A stretch of DNA of 64,000 nt from Ancistrus triradiatus (Eukaryota; Chordata; Actinopteri; Siluriformes; Loricariidae). Position 1 is the first letter of the stretch, and every line of letters starts with the position of its first letter. Shown here piece by piece: positions 1 to 13,200 of this stretch. The stretch lies in NCBI GenBank assembly GCA_025084515.1, contig JAJAGP010000356.1, forward strand, positions 393,072 through 457,071. The letters are read 5' to 3'. The position numbers and the translations under genes are program-made. Below the pieces are notes generated by a model. It was not told the DNA's origin. It saw only the letters and a list, made by a program, of their open reading frames with translations, and searched no databases.

Positions 1-189
1 GTCGAAGCTGTGCTGGGCCATGCTAGCGATGAACGTGGCCTCTCCGACGACCTGCGCCATGCGTCCCAGAGCCTCGCCTGCAGCACAGCGCAGGATGGGG
101 TTTGGATTGTCCAGAGCTCCCATCACGAGAGCCAGGGCGGACTTCCTGACCTCCTCCGGGCCCAGAGTGCTCTTGTTCTCAGCCAGACC
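1..189 (-). CDS. heatr5b: HEATR5B coding exon 17 (runs off window)
   Basis: Residues 835-897, phase 0 at its start. It begins GLAENKSTLGPEE after an AG acceptor at 190-191 and includes the HEAT-repeat stretch ILRCAAGEALGRMAQVVGEA. It reads open to base 1, so its true end is outside the window. Confidence 0.93.
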
Positions 190-1170
190 CTGAGATGTTT
201 TAATGCGTTTACTTGGATTGGCAAAGAGGGCAAATAACAGCGCTCATTTCTTTTATTAATCAGTAACAGTCAGTTTGTTTGCCTTCAGTCTAAGAGCTCC
301 TAAGCGTACCTTCAGTGCACTGAGCACAGCGGTGAAGATGTTAAGCTGTACTGACTGCTGCCGCACTCCCTTGGCCTGTTTGATGCACTCTGCAAAGTGG
401 TCCAGCATCTGGAGCCTACAAACACAGCAGCCCTTAGAAGCCTAGCGCCATTTTTAATATAACATTGGGCATAATAAACACCGAGAATAACGTCAGGTGC
501 TGTACACGGCACGCTCACCTGTGTTTGAAGGAGACATGGGGAAACACGACACCGAAAAGAGCCACCGACGCGTCGATGACGGACACCCCGAGAGGCAGCG
601 GTCCAGGCACGGCCTCGCCCACAGGGACACGCAGATATATAGAAGACGGGTCATGCTCCAGAGCCCCACTGCCTGAGGCGCTGTTGGGCTGCAACTGGTT
701 CCAACGCACATTCATAAAAAGACTATAAGACTGCAGGTCAGAGCATCTTAAAGGTGAGATTCAGATCCTGAACAAGATCCTAAATCCTAAGCAAGAAACA
801 AGTCCATTTGAAACCACCATGACAGATCATAGACCGAGAGATTTCACCTGGTCTTCAATTGACTTGTGATCGGTCTCCTGCAGCCAGGAGCCCATGAGAA
901 CGCTGTCGTCGTAGTGACATAGGGAACGCAACAGGGACGTGGTCGTGTTGGCCGAATTATCCGTGAGCGTGAACTCGGCCACCAGCTCCCTCAACAGCGC
1001 ACTGAAGCTGCCTGTTCAATAACACACAGCACATGTAAGAGAAAAAATAAATAACTACAATTTCAGCCACTATGAGAACAAATTCTGAACCGAACAAGGT
1101 TAATGTGAGGCATGAGAGAGAAGACGAACTGAAAGCAAGTAAACAAGGACTTGAACCCGCGCTGTGAAAG

Positions 1171-1215
<45 letters not shown>

Positions 1216-4200
1216 TATAAACAAAAACTAGAGAGGTGCATTTCCTGAAGAAAATGCGAGTGTGATTGCCACTATGCAATGGTCGACCCTGAGCGTACCT
1301 CAGGGGAGCGGCATCACGCCACCTCAGATTGTACCCAGGACCAGGCCTGCCAAATTTCGTGGGTGTAGGTCAAAAACTGACTGCGTTACAGCCATTGACC
1401 CGCCAGGTGTCCCAATGCCCAGCCAGGGCCCTCAGAGGCCCCATGGGCATCACGTCACCTCAGATCTCACCCTGGACCAAACCTGCCAACTTTCGTGGGT
1501 GTAGGTCAAAAACTGACTGCACTACAGTCATTGACCCGCCAGGGGTCAATGAGGCCCCATGGGCATCACGTGAGTGTAGGTCAAAAACTAACTGCGTTAC
1601 AGTCATTGACCTGCCAGGAGCCCCAGTGCCCAGCCAGGGCCCTCAGAGGCCCCATGGGCATCACGTGGGTGTAGGTCAAAAACTAACTGCATTACAGTCA
1701 CTGACCCGCCAGGGGCCCCAGTGCCCAGCCGGGGTCCACATCGGCCCCATGGGCATCACGTCACCTCAGATCTCACCCTGGACCAAACCTGCCAACTTTC
1801 GTGGGTGTAGGTCAAAAACTGACTGCACTACAGTCATTGACCCGCCAGGGGTCAATGAGGCCCCATGGGCATCACGTGAGTGTAGGTCAAAAACTAACTG
1901 CATTACAGTCATTGACCTGCCAGGTGCCCCAGTGCCCAGCCGGGGCCCTCAGATGCCCCATGGGCATCATGTCACCTCATGTCATTTGTACAGTGTCCTT
2001 GAGCCTGGTTAAAGGCTCTACACAAGTTAGTATTCTATCAGTGTCTCTAATCATTTATATTATTACCAAAACCCAACAGAACCTGAAGGAGCCTCTGTAA
2101 TAATCACTTGTAACTAGTGATGCGTGATATATTATTTATTGCAAAAATGATTCACTGTATTTGAAATGCAGAAAGGTTAAATTATCGGGTTTTTAACATC
2201 GGTATTGCCACAATAATGTGCTATAAATCAGTTATCGTATCGGCCCAAGAAATTCAATATCGGAACATCCCTACTTGTAACAAAAGCTGCTGCAGCGATA
2301 CATTCTACTGTGCAGCACTTTCTCAGCTACAACAGCCCCGGCTGAGAGTCAGCAGTCACAGACGGGGTAATATATAGGTCAGTGTTAACAACTGTAACGA
2401 TAATAAAAACAAGAAAATCAGTCAAAACGCTGTTTCCTTCGCTCTCCTGCGAAGGTCAGTGTAAGACGTATTCTCCTGGAGCAGCAGTACAAATGTCGGC
2501 TGTGTGAAATCGCTTCATGAAGTTAGACAGGCAAACTGAAATCACTGTCTGCGCTTCAATGATACCATTATTTAGGCAAAGAACGGAGCTCATCTCTCCG
2601 ACTTGCCTTCGTACGTCTTGGGAGGAAGAAGGGCCAGAATGTCGTAGAGTCGGAGTCGTACCATGGCTGTGCTCGCCTTCAGGTGAGCCCCGTGGACCTT
2701 TATAACTGCAGGAACGCTACAAACGGAGCACTCAATCACTACCCCGTCCACACCAACCAATTACATCACATCACTGTTTGGGTAACGGCACTTACTGGGC
2801 CATCATGGTCATGGCACATTCGATAGGCGTCATGAGTCGGCGGATCACGTCTTCCGTGAGCAGCTCGGGACAGTGAGCCACGAAGCTCCGCATGGCTAAG
2901 AGGAGGCAGAAAACCATTAGAAGGAACCATCAAGTGATCAACACTTACAGCTTCAGACAATGGACTTGACTTTAATTTAGGAAAAAGCAACACAACAAGG
3001 TAACCATCTCCTGCTTTCATCAAAGCCATGCCTTTTATAAAAAATAAACATTCTGAAATTACCACACAGTGCTCCGGCTCGGCCCTCCAGGGTGACCTGC
3101 CAGGTAAAAGAGTCTCCCCTGGCTTTCTCCGCCTCCAGCTCCTTTTGCGAACGGGGGAACACGTTCCTCCACAGCAGCAGCATCTTGGGCAGGTGGTAGC
3201 GCACCAGAGACGAGCCTGATCACACCCGGTGAATACATTTACAGCATTTAGCAGACGCCCTTATCCAGAGCGACTTACAATTGATACAATCTTACAATCC
3301 AAGCCATTGTGGGTTAAGGGTCTTGCTCAAAAACCCAACAGTGGCAGCCTGGCAGAGGTGGGATTTGAACCCTGGACCTTCTGGTCCATAGTCCAGTACC
3401 TTAACCGCTAGGCTACCACCGTCTCGAATACGAGGTCAATTGTGAGACGCGCCGACTGCAACGTTCCATTATATTTTTGTCTAAAAGCTTAACGCTCAAT
3501 TAAGAGTACTTCACCTAAAGTCATCAGGGCTCCCAGGAGAAGCCAACCAGCCTGTGTTCGGTGCAGGGAGAGCCGGCTGTTCTGGGCTGCCGAGCGCAGG
3601 AGGTCCTCGGCGATGCTTACGACCATCTAACAGACAGGACATGACGTCATTACAGTAGCACTACAACAGGTTATTGAGATACGATAAGATGTTTTATCAG
3701 TGCAACTCATACATGGAGTCTCTCAATGGTAGTTTGCCTCTACCTGCACCTTCCACGTCTTTCCTATCAGTAGGAAGCTACACTTTATACAGGGATTTTT
3801 TTAGAAGTTACTATTTTTATTTACCCTTGTGCTCTTAAAGCAACACTATGAACTAATACGAGGGGAGAAATGGCCAGACAACACACTGGAGCCTAGAAAA
3901 AGCACATCACTATATTAAGCTACATCACGAAGCATATGAAGGGCTTTAAAGTTGACACAATGAGAGGTTTTCCCATAAGAAATAATGGACATAGAGCTCC
4001 AGTTATCTGAAAATCCATGATCTGAACCATTTCCAGGAATGAAGACGTCTCAGACAATGGGGTTTGGCAGTGTGAATTAACATACCAGTAACACATAAAG
4101 GGTGGAAGGCATGCTTTTTCTGAGTAAAAACTTCCCTCTGTACCAACTTTTCCTTTAAGCTAGCTTGTTGGAGCACTGCGTTACGTTCAATGCACGGCAC

Positions 4201-7200
4201 GATATATCAACAAAATAGAAAACACACCTTGCCCTTTGAGTGAGGGATGCCCAGCGGGCACTGGTGCACTGCTCCCAGTAGGGCCGCCATGGCGAAACTG
4301 TAGCCACTGACGGCCTCAGGTGAGCTCTTTAGGGCGTTGATGCGTTCTGCACAGCGGTCCAGCAGAGGCGTCAGCTGATTGGGCAGAGCCACGGCGACAC
4401 AACGCAGACACCAAGCAGCTGCCAGTCGGGCCGCCATGCTGGGATGAAGGAGCACTGACATGACTGTCTCCAGCAGACCTGAAGGTATGGAGAGGGATAA
4501 AGAATTAAGTAATCCAACGCCATTAAAGAACAAAACCCTAAGAAAGTTCAAAAGAATGGAAAAACAAGAATGAAGTATAAGAATTTATTCATATGATTCT
4601 GGAACAGCAATCAGCAATTACCATAATTTTATAAAATAATTATAACCATTATTATAATACAATTTAATGATACTATACTAATAGCAAAAATTCTAATAAT
4701 AAAAAGAGAAATGTTACAATATTATAACAATTATTATAATAGAATATAAATTCATTCATTTTCTTATCCGCTTAACCCTAGTCTGGGTGGCAGGAAAGCC
4801 CGTGCCTAGCTGGCGACACAGGGCGCCAATCCGTAGCAGGGCACATACACTCACACCCTAAAGGCACTTTGGAAACACCAATTAACCTAACATGCATGTC
4901 TTTGCCTTACCCAATGTCTTTCATAAGGTCAGTATCGGTGCCGATCCGATCCAGAGCATCAGTACAGTGCTTCACACTTCAATAATGAGATTTCCAATGT
5001 AACCTACTGGTGTCATTTCTAGTGATGCCAAGTTACTGTGATTATCCCAATGGAGTCATTACTGCATGTAAATACGTATATACATATACCGATGGACGGC
5101 TCCTGAATGAGAGGTGCCGCTGTGGCACTGAGGCTCTGCACCAGGCTGCCCAGTTCTTTCAGGGCACACACCATCACGTGCTGACTGGCTGAGACATCTG
5201 CAGCGCCACCTTTGTTCTCCCCGCTGCTGTCACTCACTACTGCCTCTGTACGAGCAAAGAACCAAAAAGCCTTTAGGTTTCCTAATTAAGGTCAACAGTT
5301 TGGATTCAATGACTGGACGCAGTGAAGAATCAGCACATTCATGTACAGTCAAACCCCGATACCCAACCTACCAAACTCACATTTCTTGTTATAATGCATC
5401 AGGTATTCCCTGCTATCCAAAATGGTTATAATGAATGACGATCAGAAATCGAAAGCTGAGAAATAAAATAAAACATGACCGAATGGTATTTTGCCTCTAC
5501 CTGCACCTTCCATGAGAAAGAAGCTACATTTACAGGTTATTCAGTGATTCTTTACAATGTATTTAAAGGTTTTAGAAATTGTTGCAGATGCCTTTTTGAT
5601 ATCTTAGAGGTTTATCATGACGGGGCAAAAATGGACATGGCATGGAAAGAAACAGCTGATCAATTACCTCTTGCAGGTATGGCATTATCTAACTAGTATG
5701 CACAGTCTTCGCCACTACATAAAGCAACATCACTACAGATACGAATGGTGTGCCAGAACGTGATAATTAAATTCCTATAAGAAATAATGCATACAGAGCT
5801 CCTGCTATTCGAACATTCATTATACGAACCATTTCCGCAGGTTCATTAAGATAACGAGGTTTGACTGTATAGGTAAGTGCAGCTGAAAATGGAAAACAAT
5901 TTTTTCCCACTCGATTTGGACTTTTCTGGTATTCACCGTCTTCATAGTGCCAGTGTATGATTACAGTTTAACAAATTTAAGTGAAATAAAAAAAAAAAAT
6001 ACATATACATACACACATACATACACACACACTCTCTGCATCATGGATTATGTGTGTCCTTATACTTAGAAAAATGAGAGAGGTCTGTAATTATCATCAT
6101 AGCTACACTTCAACTATGAGAGACAAAATGAGAAAATAAATCCAGGAAATCACATTGTAGAATTTTTAAAGAATTTAATTGTAAGTCATGTTGGAAAATA
6201 AGTATTTGGTCACCCACAAACAAGCAAGATTTCAGGCTCTCACAGACCTGTAAGAAGCTCTTCTGTCCTCCACTCGTTACCTGTATTAATGGCACCTGTT
6301 TGACCTCGTTATCTGTATAAAAGACACCTGTCCACAGCCTCAAACAGTCAGACTCCAAACTCAACCATGGCCAAGACCAAAGAGCTGTCGAAGGACACCA
6401 GGAAGAAAATTGTATACTTGCACCAGGCTGGGAAGAGTGAATCTACAATAGGCAAGCAGGTTGGTGTGAATAAATCAACTGTGGGAGCAATTGTAAGAAA
6501 ATGGAAGACACACAACACCATTGATAATCTCCCTTGATCTGGGGTTCCACGCAAGATCTCATCCTGTGGGGTCAAAATGAACATGAGAACGGTGAGAAAA
6601 ATCCCAGAACTACACGGAGGGACCTGATGAATGACCTGCAGAGAGCTGGTACCAAAGTAACAAAGGTTACCATCAGTAACACACTACGCCGAGAGGGACT
6701 CAGATCCTGCAGTGCCAGGCGTGCCCCCCTGCTTAAGCCAGTACATGTCCAGGCCCGTCTGAAGTTTGCCAGAGAGCATATGGATGATCCAGAAGAGGAT
6801 TGGGAGAATATCATGTGGTCAGATGAATTCAAAATAGAACTTTTGGTAAAAAAAACTCAACTCGCCATGTTTGGAGGAGAAAGGAATGCTGAGTTGCACC
6901 ATACCTACTGTGAAGCATGGGGGTGGAAACATCATGCTTTTGGGGCTTTTTTCTGCAGAGGGGACAGGACGACTGATCCGTGTTAAGGGAAGAATGAACG
7001 GGGCCATGTATCGTGAGATTTTAAGCCAAAACCTCCTTCCATCAGTGAGAGCATTGAAGATGGAACGTGGCTGCGTCTTTCCAGCATGACAATGATCCCA
7101 AAAAACTCGGGCAACGAAGGAGTGGCTCCGTAAAAGCATTTCAAGGTTCTGGAGTGGCCTAGCCAGTCTCCAGACCTCAACCCCATAGAAAATTTGTGGA

Positions 7201-10200
7201 GGGAGTTGAAAGTCCGTGTTGCCCCAAAACATCACTGCTCTAGAGGAGATCTGCATGGAGGAATGGGCCAAAATACCAGCTACAGTGTGTGCCAACCTGG
7301 TGAAGACTTACAGGAAACGTCTGACCTCTGTCATTGCCAGCAAAGGTTATGTTACAAAGTATTGAGTTGAACTTTTGTTATTGACCAATACTTATTTTCC
7401 ACCATAACTTACAATTAAACTCTTTAAAAATCCTACAATGTGATTTCCTGGATTTTTTTTTCTCATTTTGTCTCACATAATTGAAGTGTACTTATGATGA
7501 AAATTACAGACCTCTCTCATCTTTCTAAATAGGAGAACTTGCACAATCAGTGGCTGACTAAATACTTTTTGCCCCACTGTATAAACACTCATTCATGAAT
7601 CTGACCTCAACAAAACACCAGAGTTTAAAACAACTATACGAACTAATTATCATTAATGGAAATAAATACTCCATTTTGGAGTAAAAAGGCAGCGAAGAGC
7701 AGAATACCAGGAAAGATTGATTTAATTATTCAGGTCAAAGCAATCAAAGTAAGAGTTTAAATCCATTGATTTCAGTATGGATATAGCAATATGATATGCT
7801 GTCACTTAGTAAGGTTTAGATGAAGCCTTAGCTTAACACATAAGATACACAAACTGACAGAAACCAACATGAACGGATTTAATCGTCACAAGAGTATCAA
7901 GTGCAATATTGTGACAACAGAATTTGACCCAATAATGGTGTCAAAATGAACATGTTTGCAGTGATTTCTCTATGGCGTATTTAACTATTAACCACATTTT
8001 TTTTATTATATCTTTTTGAGGCACCCGTCCTTAAAAGCCATGTCCAAAATATCCATAACCTGCCCGACTGCATTAAAAACCTTAAGTTTTTCCCTAACGT
8101 ATAAACCTTAAGGGAAGATTTTACTTTACCCAAGGGAATTTAAGTGTGTTGAATAAAACCCCTCAGATGTTTCACTTAACTGAGGACAAGCAGTAAGGCA
8201 TTTACTGCAGTGACTGATGTTTTGTTTCCCTAAAGTTCCACTGTTTCCATGGCGACTCATCAGAAAAAAAATAATAAACAGTTCACGCAGTTTTCAGCCC
8301 AGTGCGACTTCAATTTTTGTTCTGACTTAATCCAAGATACTTTGGTGCCTCACTACTGTATACAAACTGGCTAAACGGCTTGTGACAGCACAACATGTTG
8401 GAGGATCCGGCTGAGCAAAAAGAGTAACGCAATCATAAACAAAGCGGAAAGAGAGTCCCACACCACCTCAATCCAGGCTTAATCAGGAGCTCAATCAGGA
8501 TTTAGAAGTGCGCACACAAGCAGAACAACAGAACTTGGGAGTACTTACTCTGCAGTGCTTTGAACCTGGATATTTCCCCCCCATTTTGCTCCTTACCCAC
8601 TGCCCTCATCTGTTTGCTGATGGCCTGGCAGATGTCCTTAGCGGCCGCGATCTGGGCCTTTTCGCCCAACAGAGCGCCGAGTGTGGCGCGCAGGGCGAAG
8701 GAGACACAGCGGCGCGAGTACACCGCCTCCACGTGGCTCTGAGTGGCACGCGGGTGAGCCACCAGCTCCAGTAGGTGGGACAGAAAGGTGGCAAAGTTGC
8801 GCTCCAGCCACTGGCCACCCAGCACCGTCACAAACACCACGTACGCCTGAAACATAGGACTGCAGGGTGATTATCCGTCCAGGATTTATTCTGTAAAGGA
8901 ACTACAGCCATGAGCCAGCATGGTGCGTCCTTCCTCATCACAGGCATTAGAAAAAAAATAAGTGTGTGGAGCCTGCTCACCTCGGTGACCCCGACGCGCA
9001 CCTCCCTGCTTACGGACGCCCCTTTGAGCATCTCTCCACCACTTTTTAGGAAGCCAGAGCCGCCACGCAGGAAGCCTGTAGCCATCAGCTCGAGCACCTC
9101 TTCCAGCGTGGCACGCTTCACATTCTGACGCATCACTGAGACACGGAACACGAAAGCAGAAACACTCAACGTGTAAAGTGGGGCAAAAAAGTATTTAGTC
9201 AGTCACTAATTGTGCAAGGTCTCCTACTTAGAAAGATGAGAGAAGTCTGTGATTTTCATCATAGCTACACTTCAACTATGAGAGACACAATGAGGAAAAA
9301 AAAACCCAGGAAATAACACTGTAGGGTTTTTAAAGAATTTAATTGTAAATCATGGTGGAAAATAAGTATTTGGTCACCCACAAACAAGCAAGATTTCTGC
9401 CTCTCACAGACCTGTAACTTCTTCTTTAAGAAGCTCTTCTGTCCTCCACTCGTTACCTGTATTAATGGCACCTGTTTGACCTCGTTTTCTGTATAAAAGA
9501 CACCTGTCCACAGCCTCAAACAGTCAGACTCCAAACTCAACCATGGCCAAGACCAAAGAGCTGGTGGTGCAAATCTGGTGAAGACTTACAGGAAACGTTT
9601 GACCTCTGTCATTGCCAACAAAAGTTACAAAATATTGAGTTGAACTTTTGTTATTGACCAAATACTTATTTTCCACCATAATTTACAATTAAATTCTTTA
9701 AAAAAAAATCCTACAATGTGATTTCCTGGATTTTTTTCTCATTTTGTCTCTCATAGTTGAAGTGTAGCTATGATGAACATCACAGACCTGTCTCATCTTT
9801 CTAAGTAGGAGAACTTGCACAATCAGGGGCTGACTAAATACCTTTTGCCCCACTGTATCTACTTTGGGAACTACTGACAAAAACAGGGTAAATAGCTGAT
9901 ATTTCTAAGCAGTGCAGAATAAGTGACGGATTACCTGCAGCCTGTTTGGGCATGAGTGCTGTGGCCATGACGGTTCCCAGCAGTTTGGACACGGCCACAC
10001 GCACCCCGTAGGTGGAGCCTTCCAGGGCTTTGAAACACAGCGTGGCTACGTTCTCCAGCTCCGCTGTCCACATGAACACAGCCTCGTTCTGCAGCTCCAG
10101 CAAGCACTAAGCACAAGAAGGCACCAATTCAACTCGTGTCAACTCATAAGAGTTTGTCACAGCAAAACTCAAACCTATTAGGACTTCTTAACCGGAGTCT

Positions 10201-13200
10201 GACCTTCGCCACGGCGCAGCGCACAGCCATGGACCGGTCAGTGAGCAGAGAGCGGGCATTTTTATAGATGTCCCGGTGGCAGGAGGCGGCTGCACCCCCG
10301 AGGCCGCACAGCACCTTCTGCAGGCTCAGCAGGATCTCGCCACGACCCTGCGACTGCCAAACGCACACACACCCAGAGGATTAAAGAAGCAGCAAAGTGC
10401 CCAGGACACGATAGGTTTTTCTCACTACAGAGGGTGCCGTCTGATATTTGGCGCTCATTTACCTCGGCACTCTTCAGCGCTTTCAGGAGGTTGTTAATGG
10501 TTTCTGGGAAAGAGCTGCCCAGCATGCGACCCATTCTCTCATAGAAGGCGCCAACACAAGCCACTGCAGCGCTGCCAAAATCAGGAGCAAAAACAAGAGC
10601 ATCACTGCTTGACCTGGACACTTAAGCAGGTATCATTACATGGTTTCACTTTTCCTGTGCTTATTTATTCAGCCTAATCATATAATCATTATCTAATGTC
10701 TCAACTTAAACAAAAGTTCTGGCACATATGCTTCAACTTTTTGGCATTTTTGTTCTTCTACATGTCCTGGTCAGGCTTGCCAAGTGTTGCTGTTGCAGCA
10801 CTCCTTTCTCTGACATGGTTTGAACGTGTTGCCAGACACAGCCAGAGGTCACAACGGAGACTCAAACCCAGGTCACCATGACATTGTGCTAGCAAATTGG
10901 CCATTTGATAACTACGGTTTGTCCGTCCAGCTTTACAATTTCATATCTGATCTTATCTTCTAATATCTAAGCCCAAACCCAAACTGAGAAAACCTGAGAA
11001 GTCTTTTCAAAGGCTCCTAGCATATCGAAATATCTTTGTATCGTGGCTCCAAAGTGCAAAAGTCCCAGTTCTCAAAGTTGCAAATAGAATTTGTAATTCA
11101 CTTCACTCTTTGAGTTGGGTGGAAGCTTAGACGGCGCTTGTTCCTGTCTGTTATTCCCGTGTCATGTGCAAGCCACAGACTGTCCGACAAGCGCTGAACT
11201 TCCACATTTTTGAGTTCTGCTTTGTGTTCGATCTTCAAAATTATATGTTATGATCTAACCTTTAAATAATCTTTTTTAATCTTTAAATAATAATATTTAA
11301 CATTTGGGAATTGATGCCGACTCGTCCACATCGCGATGCATCTAAGAATCGATATCCCCCCTCCAGTGTTGTGCCAGTTCACAGCTTTTCTGAACTAGTT
11401 CAAGTTCAGTTCATACATGCTCAAAGTGAACAGTTCACGTTCAAAGTTCACAATTTTAATTCTGAACTAGTTCAAAGTTCAGTTCATTTTACTTTTTTCG
11501 TGAGATATTCAAATAAATACTTTTTTCACACTACAAGCTAGAAATCACTATACGTTCTTTGAAACTGCTCATTTTAGACATTTTCTGATGACACTGCAAT
11601 TGTGTACGCGGCGTTGCTATGGCTACCCCGCTCTGCTGCAATTCATCACGGGTAACGTCGTGCGGAAGCCTGTATGTTATTAACTAGCCAGTATGTTAAC
11701 TATTCTCAGCCGGACACTACGTTGCCCGCAATGCATTGCGCACACAATGTCAAAACCATTTCTGTCTGGTGATACATGATTTAAGCTGCACCAGCGAGAA
11801 TACAGGAGGGAGGAACTTTCTCTCGTTGCGTTTCAAAAGACAAAACAGATGTCACTCAGTTTTCAATGGAAAACAAATTCCAACGTTCATTTACAGTGAT
11901 GTCTGCCGTTCATAACACATAATGTGAACTAATTCACGTTCAAGTTCTTTATTAAAAACTGTGTTGCGTTCAGTTCAACGTTCACGAAAAAATGAGCGTG
12001 TTCAATGAACGCGTTCTTTTGAACTCGTTCACGCACAACACTGCCCCCCTCTCACCCTAAACAGCAGATAAAGTAAACCCTGCCTTACCAAACGCCGTCT
12101 GATTCAGTTCACTGATTTACTCAGATTACCTGTTCAGATATAGCACAAGCATCTGCACAAGCTAGGGGTGGGTACTGGAAAGGGCTTCATGATACGATAC
12201 GATTATATCACGATACACTGCATACTGATATCTGCAATATATTTCATGTTCTTCAGGTATGGCCAAAAGTTATTCAGTACATGCATCATTTTAATGTTAA
12301 AAATATTAGAAATGAATGTAAAACACACTAACCTGGGCTGGTCAGCACTGACACATTCAGTTCGTGTAGCAGCAGCTTACACGAATCATAATGTCAGTGC
12401 ATACTGATAGTACATTTTACCTGTGCTACAAGGAGCTTACAGCCTGAACGACGCCTTATCTACACTTACGTACACATGACAACGCAGTTCCGTACTTCCA
12501 CCCTAAGATGAATTCACTCAGATATATAAGGTACAACCTGTAGTAAAGTAACAGCAACGACAGACAATGTGTGCATCTGGCAACAAAAGATTAACAGCAA
12601 CAGAAAGCCCTGAACTCACAGCTTGGTGGGCAGATAGGCCGGAGTGTCATCCTTGTTCTTGATGATGTCATTGCACTTGTCGAGCGTCTGGAAGACGGTA
12701 AACGTATCGCCGATGCTGTAGAGCGTGGCCAGGTTTTTGGCCAGCAGCTTCCGGGTCGGGGGTCCAGGGTTGCTGCTTATCAAGCCGGTGAGCTGCTCCA
12801 CCAGCTTCTTCTGCTTCTCCTTCACATCAACCTGGCCAGGTTCAGACGAGGGAAACAAAACAAATGAGACACATTCCTCAGTCGGTTCTTGGTGAATTTG
12901 CCATAGAAACTGTCTGCCAAGAGCTGATGCGTCTCAGTGCGGCAGGACACACAGAGCCTGCTTACACAAGTACCTTACGTATAAAGGGTCGTCTAATGCA
13001 TATTGAGTATCAGGATTACATCTGGACAGGACTAGCAGAGTGACTTAGACCTGACACATTCTACAGGTACAATCCAATCAACTGAGGGTTAAGGGCCTTG
13101 CTCAGGGGGCACACCGCGGCAGATTTGGCAGAGCCTGGACTTGAACCCACAGCCTTCTATTGACCACTCACCAAATCCGTCTACGATTCTAATGTACCTG

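Noticed and set aside
1329..2012. 227-codon open frame
   Set aside because: It lies wholly in the minisatellite and stays open because the 306-bp period is divisible by three. No domain is present and it is in a heatr5b intron.
3061..3068. Alternative donor GTGTGG for heatr5b exon 11
   Set aside because: It would put exon 12 out of frame; GTAATT at 3062 keeps the frame and the family sequence.
6534..7089. Functional Tc1 transposase
   Set aside because: The domains are split over several frames with stops, and no single copy in the window is intact.
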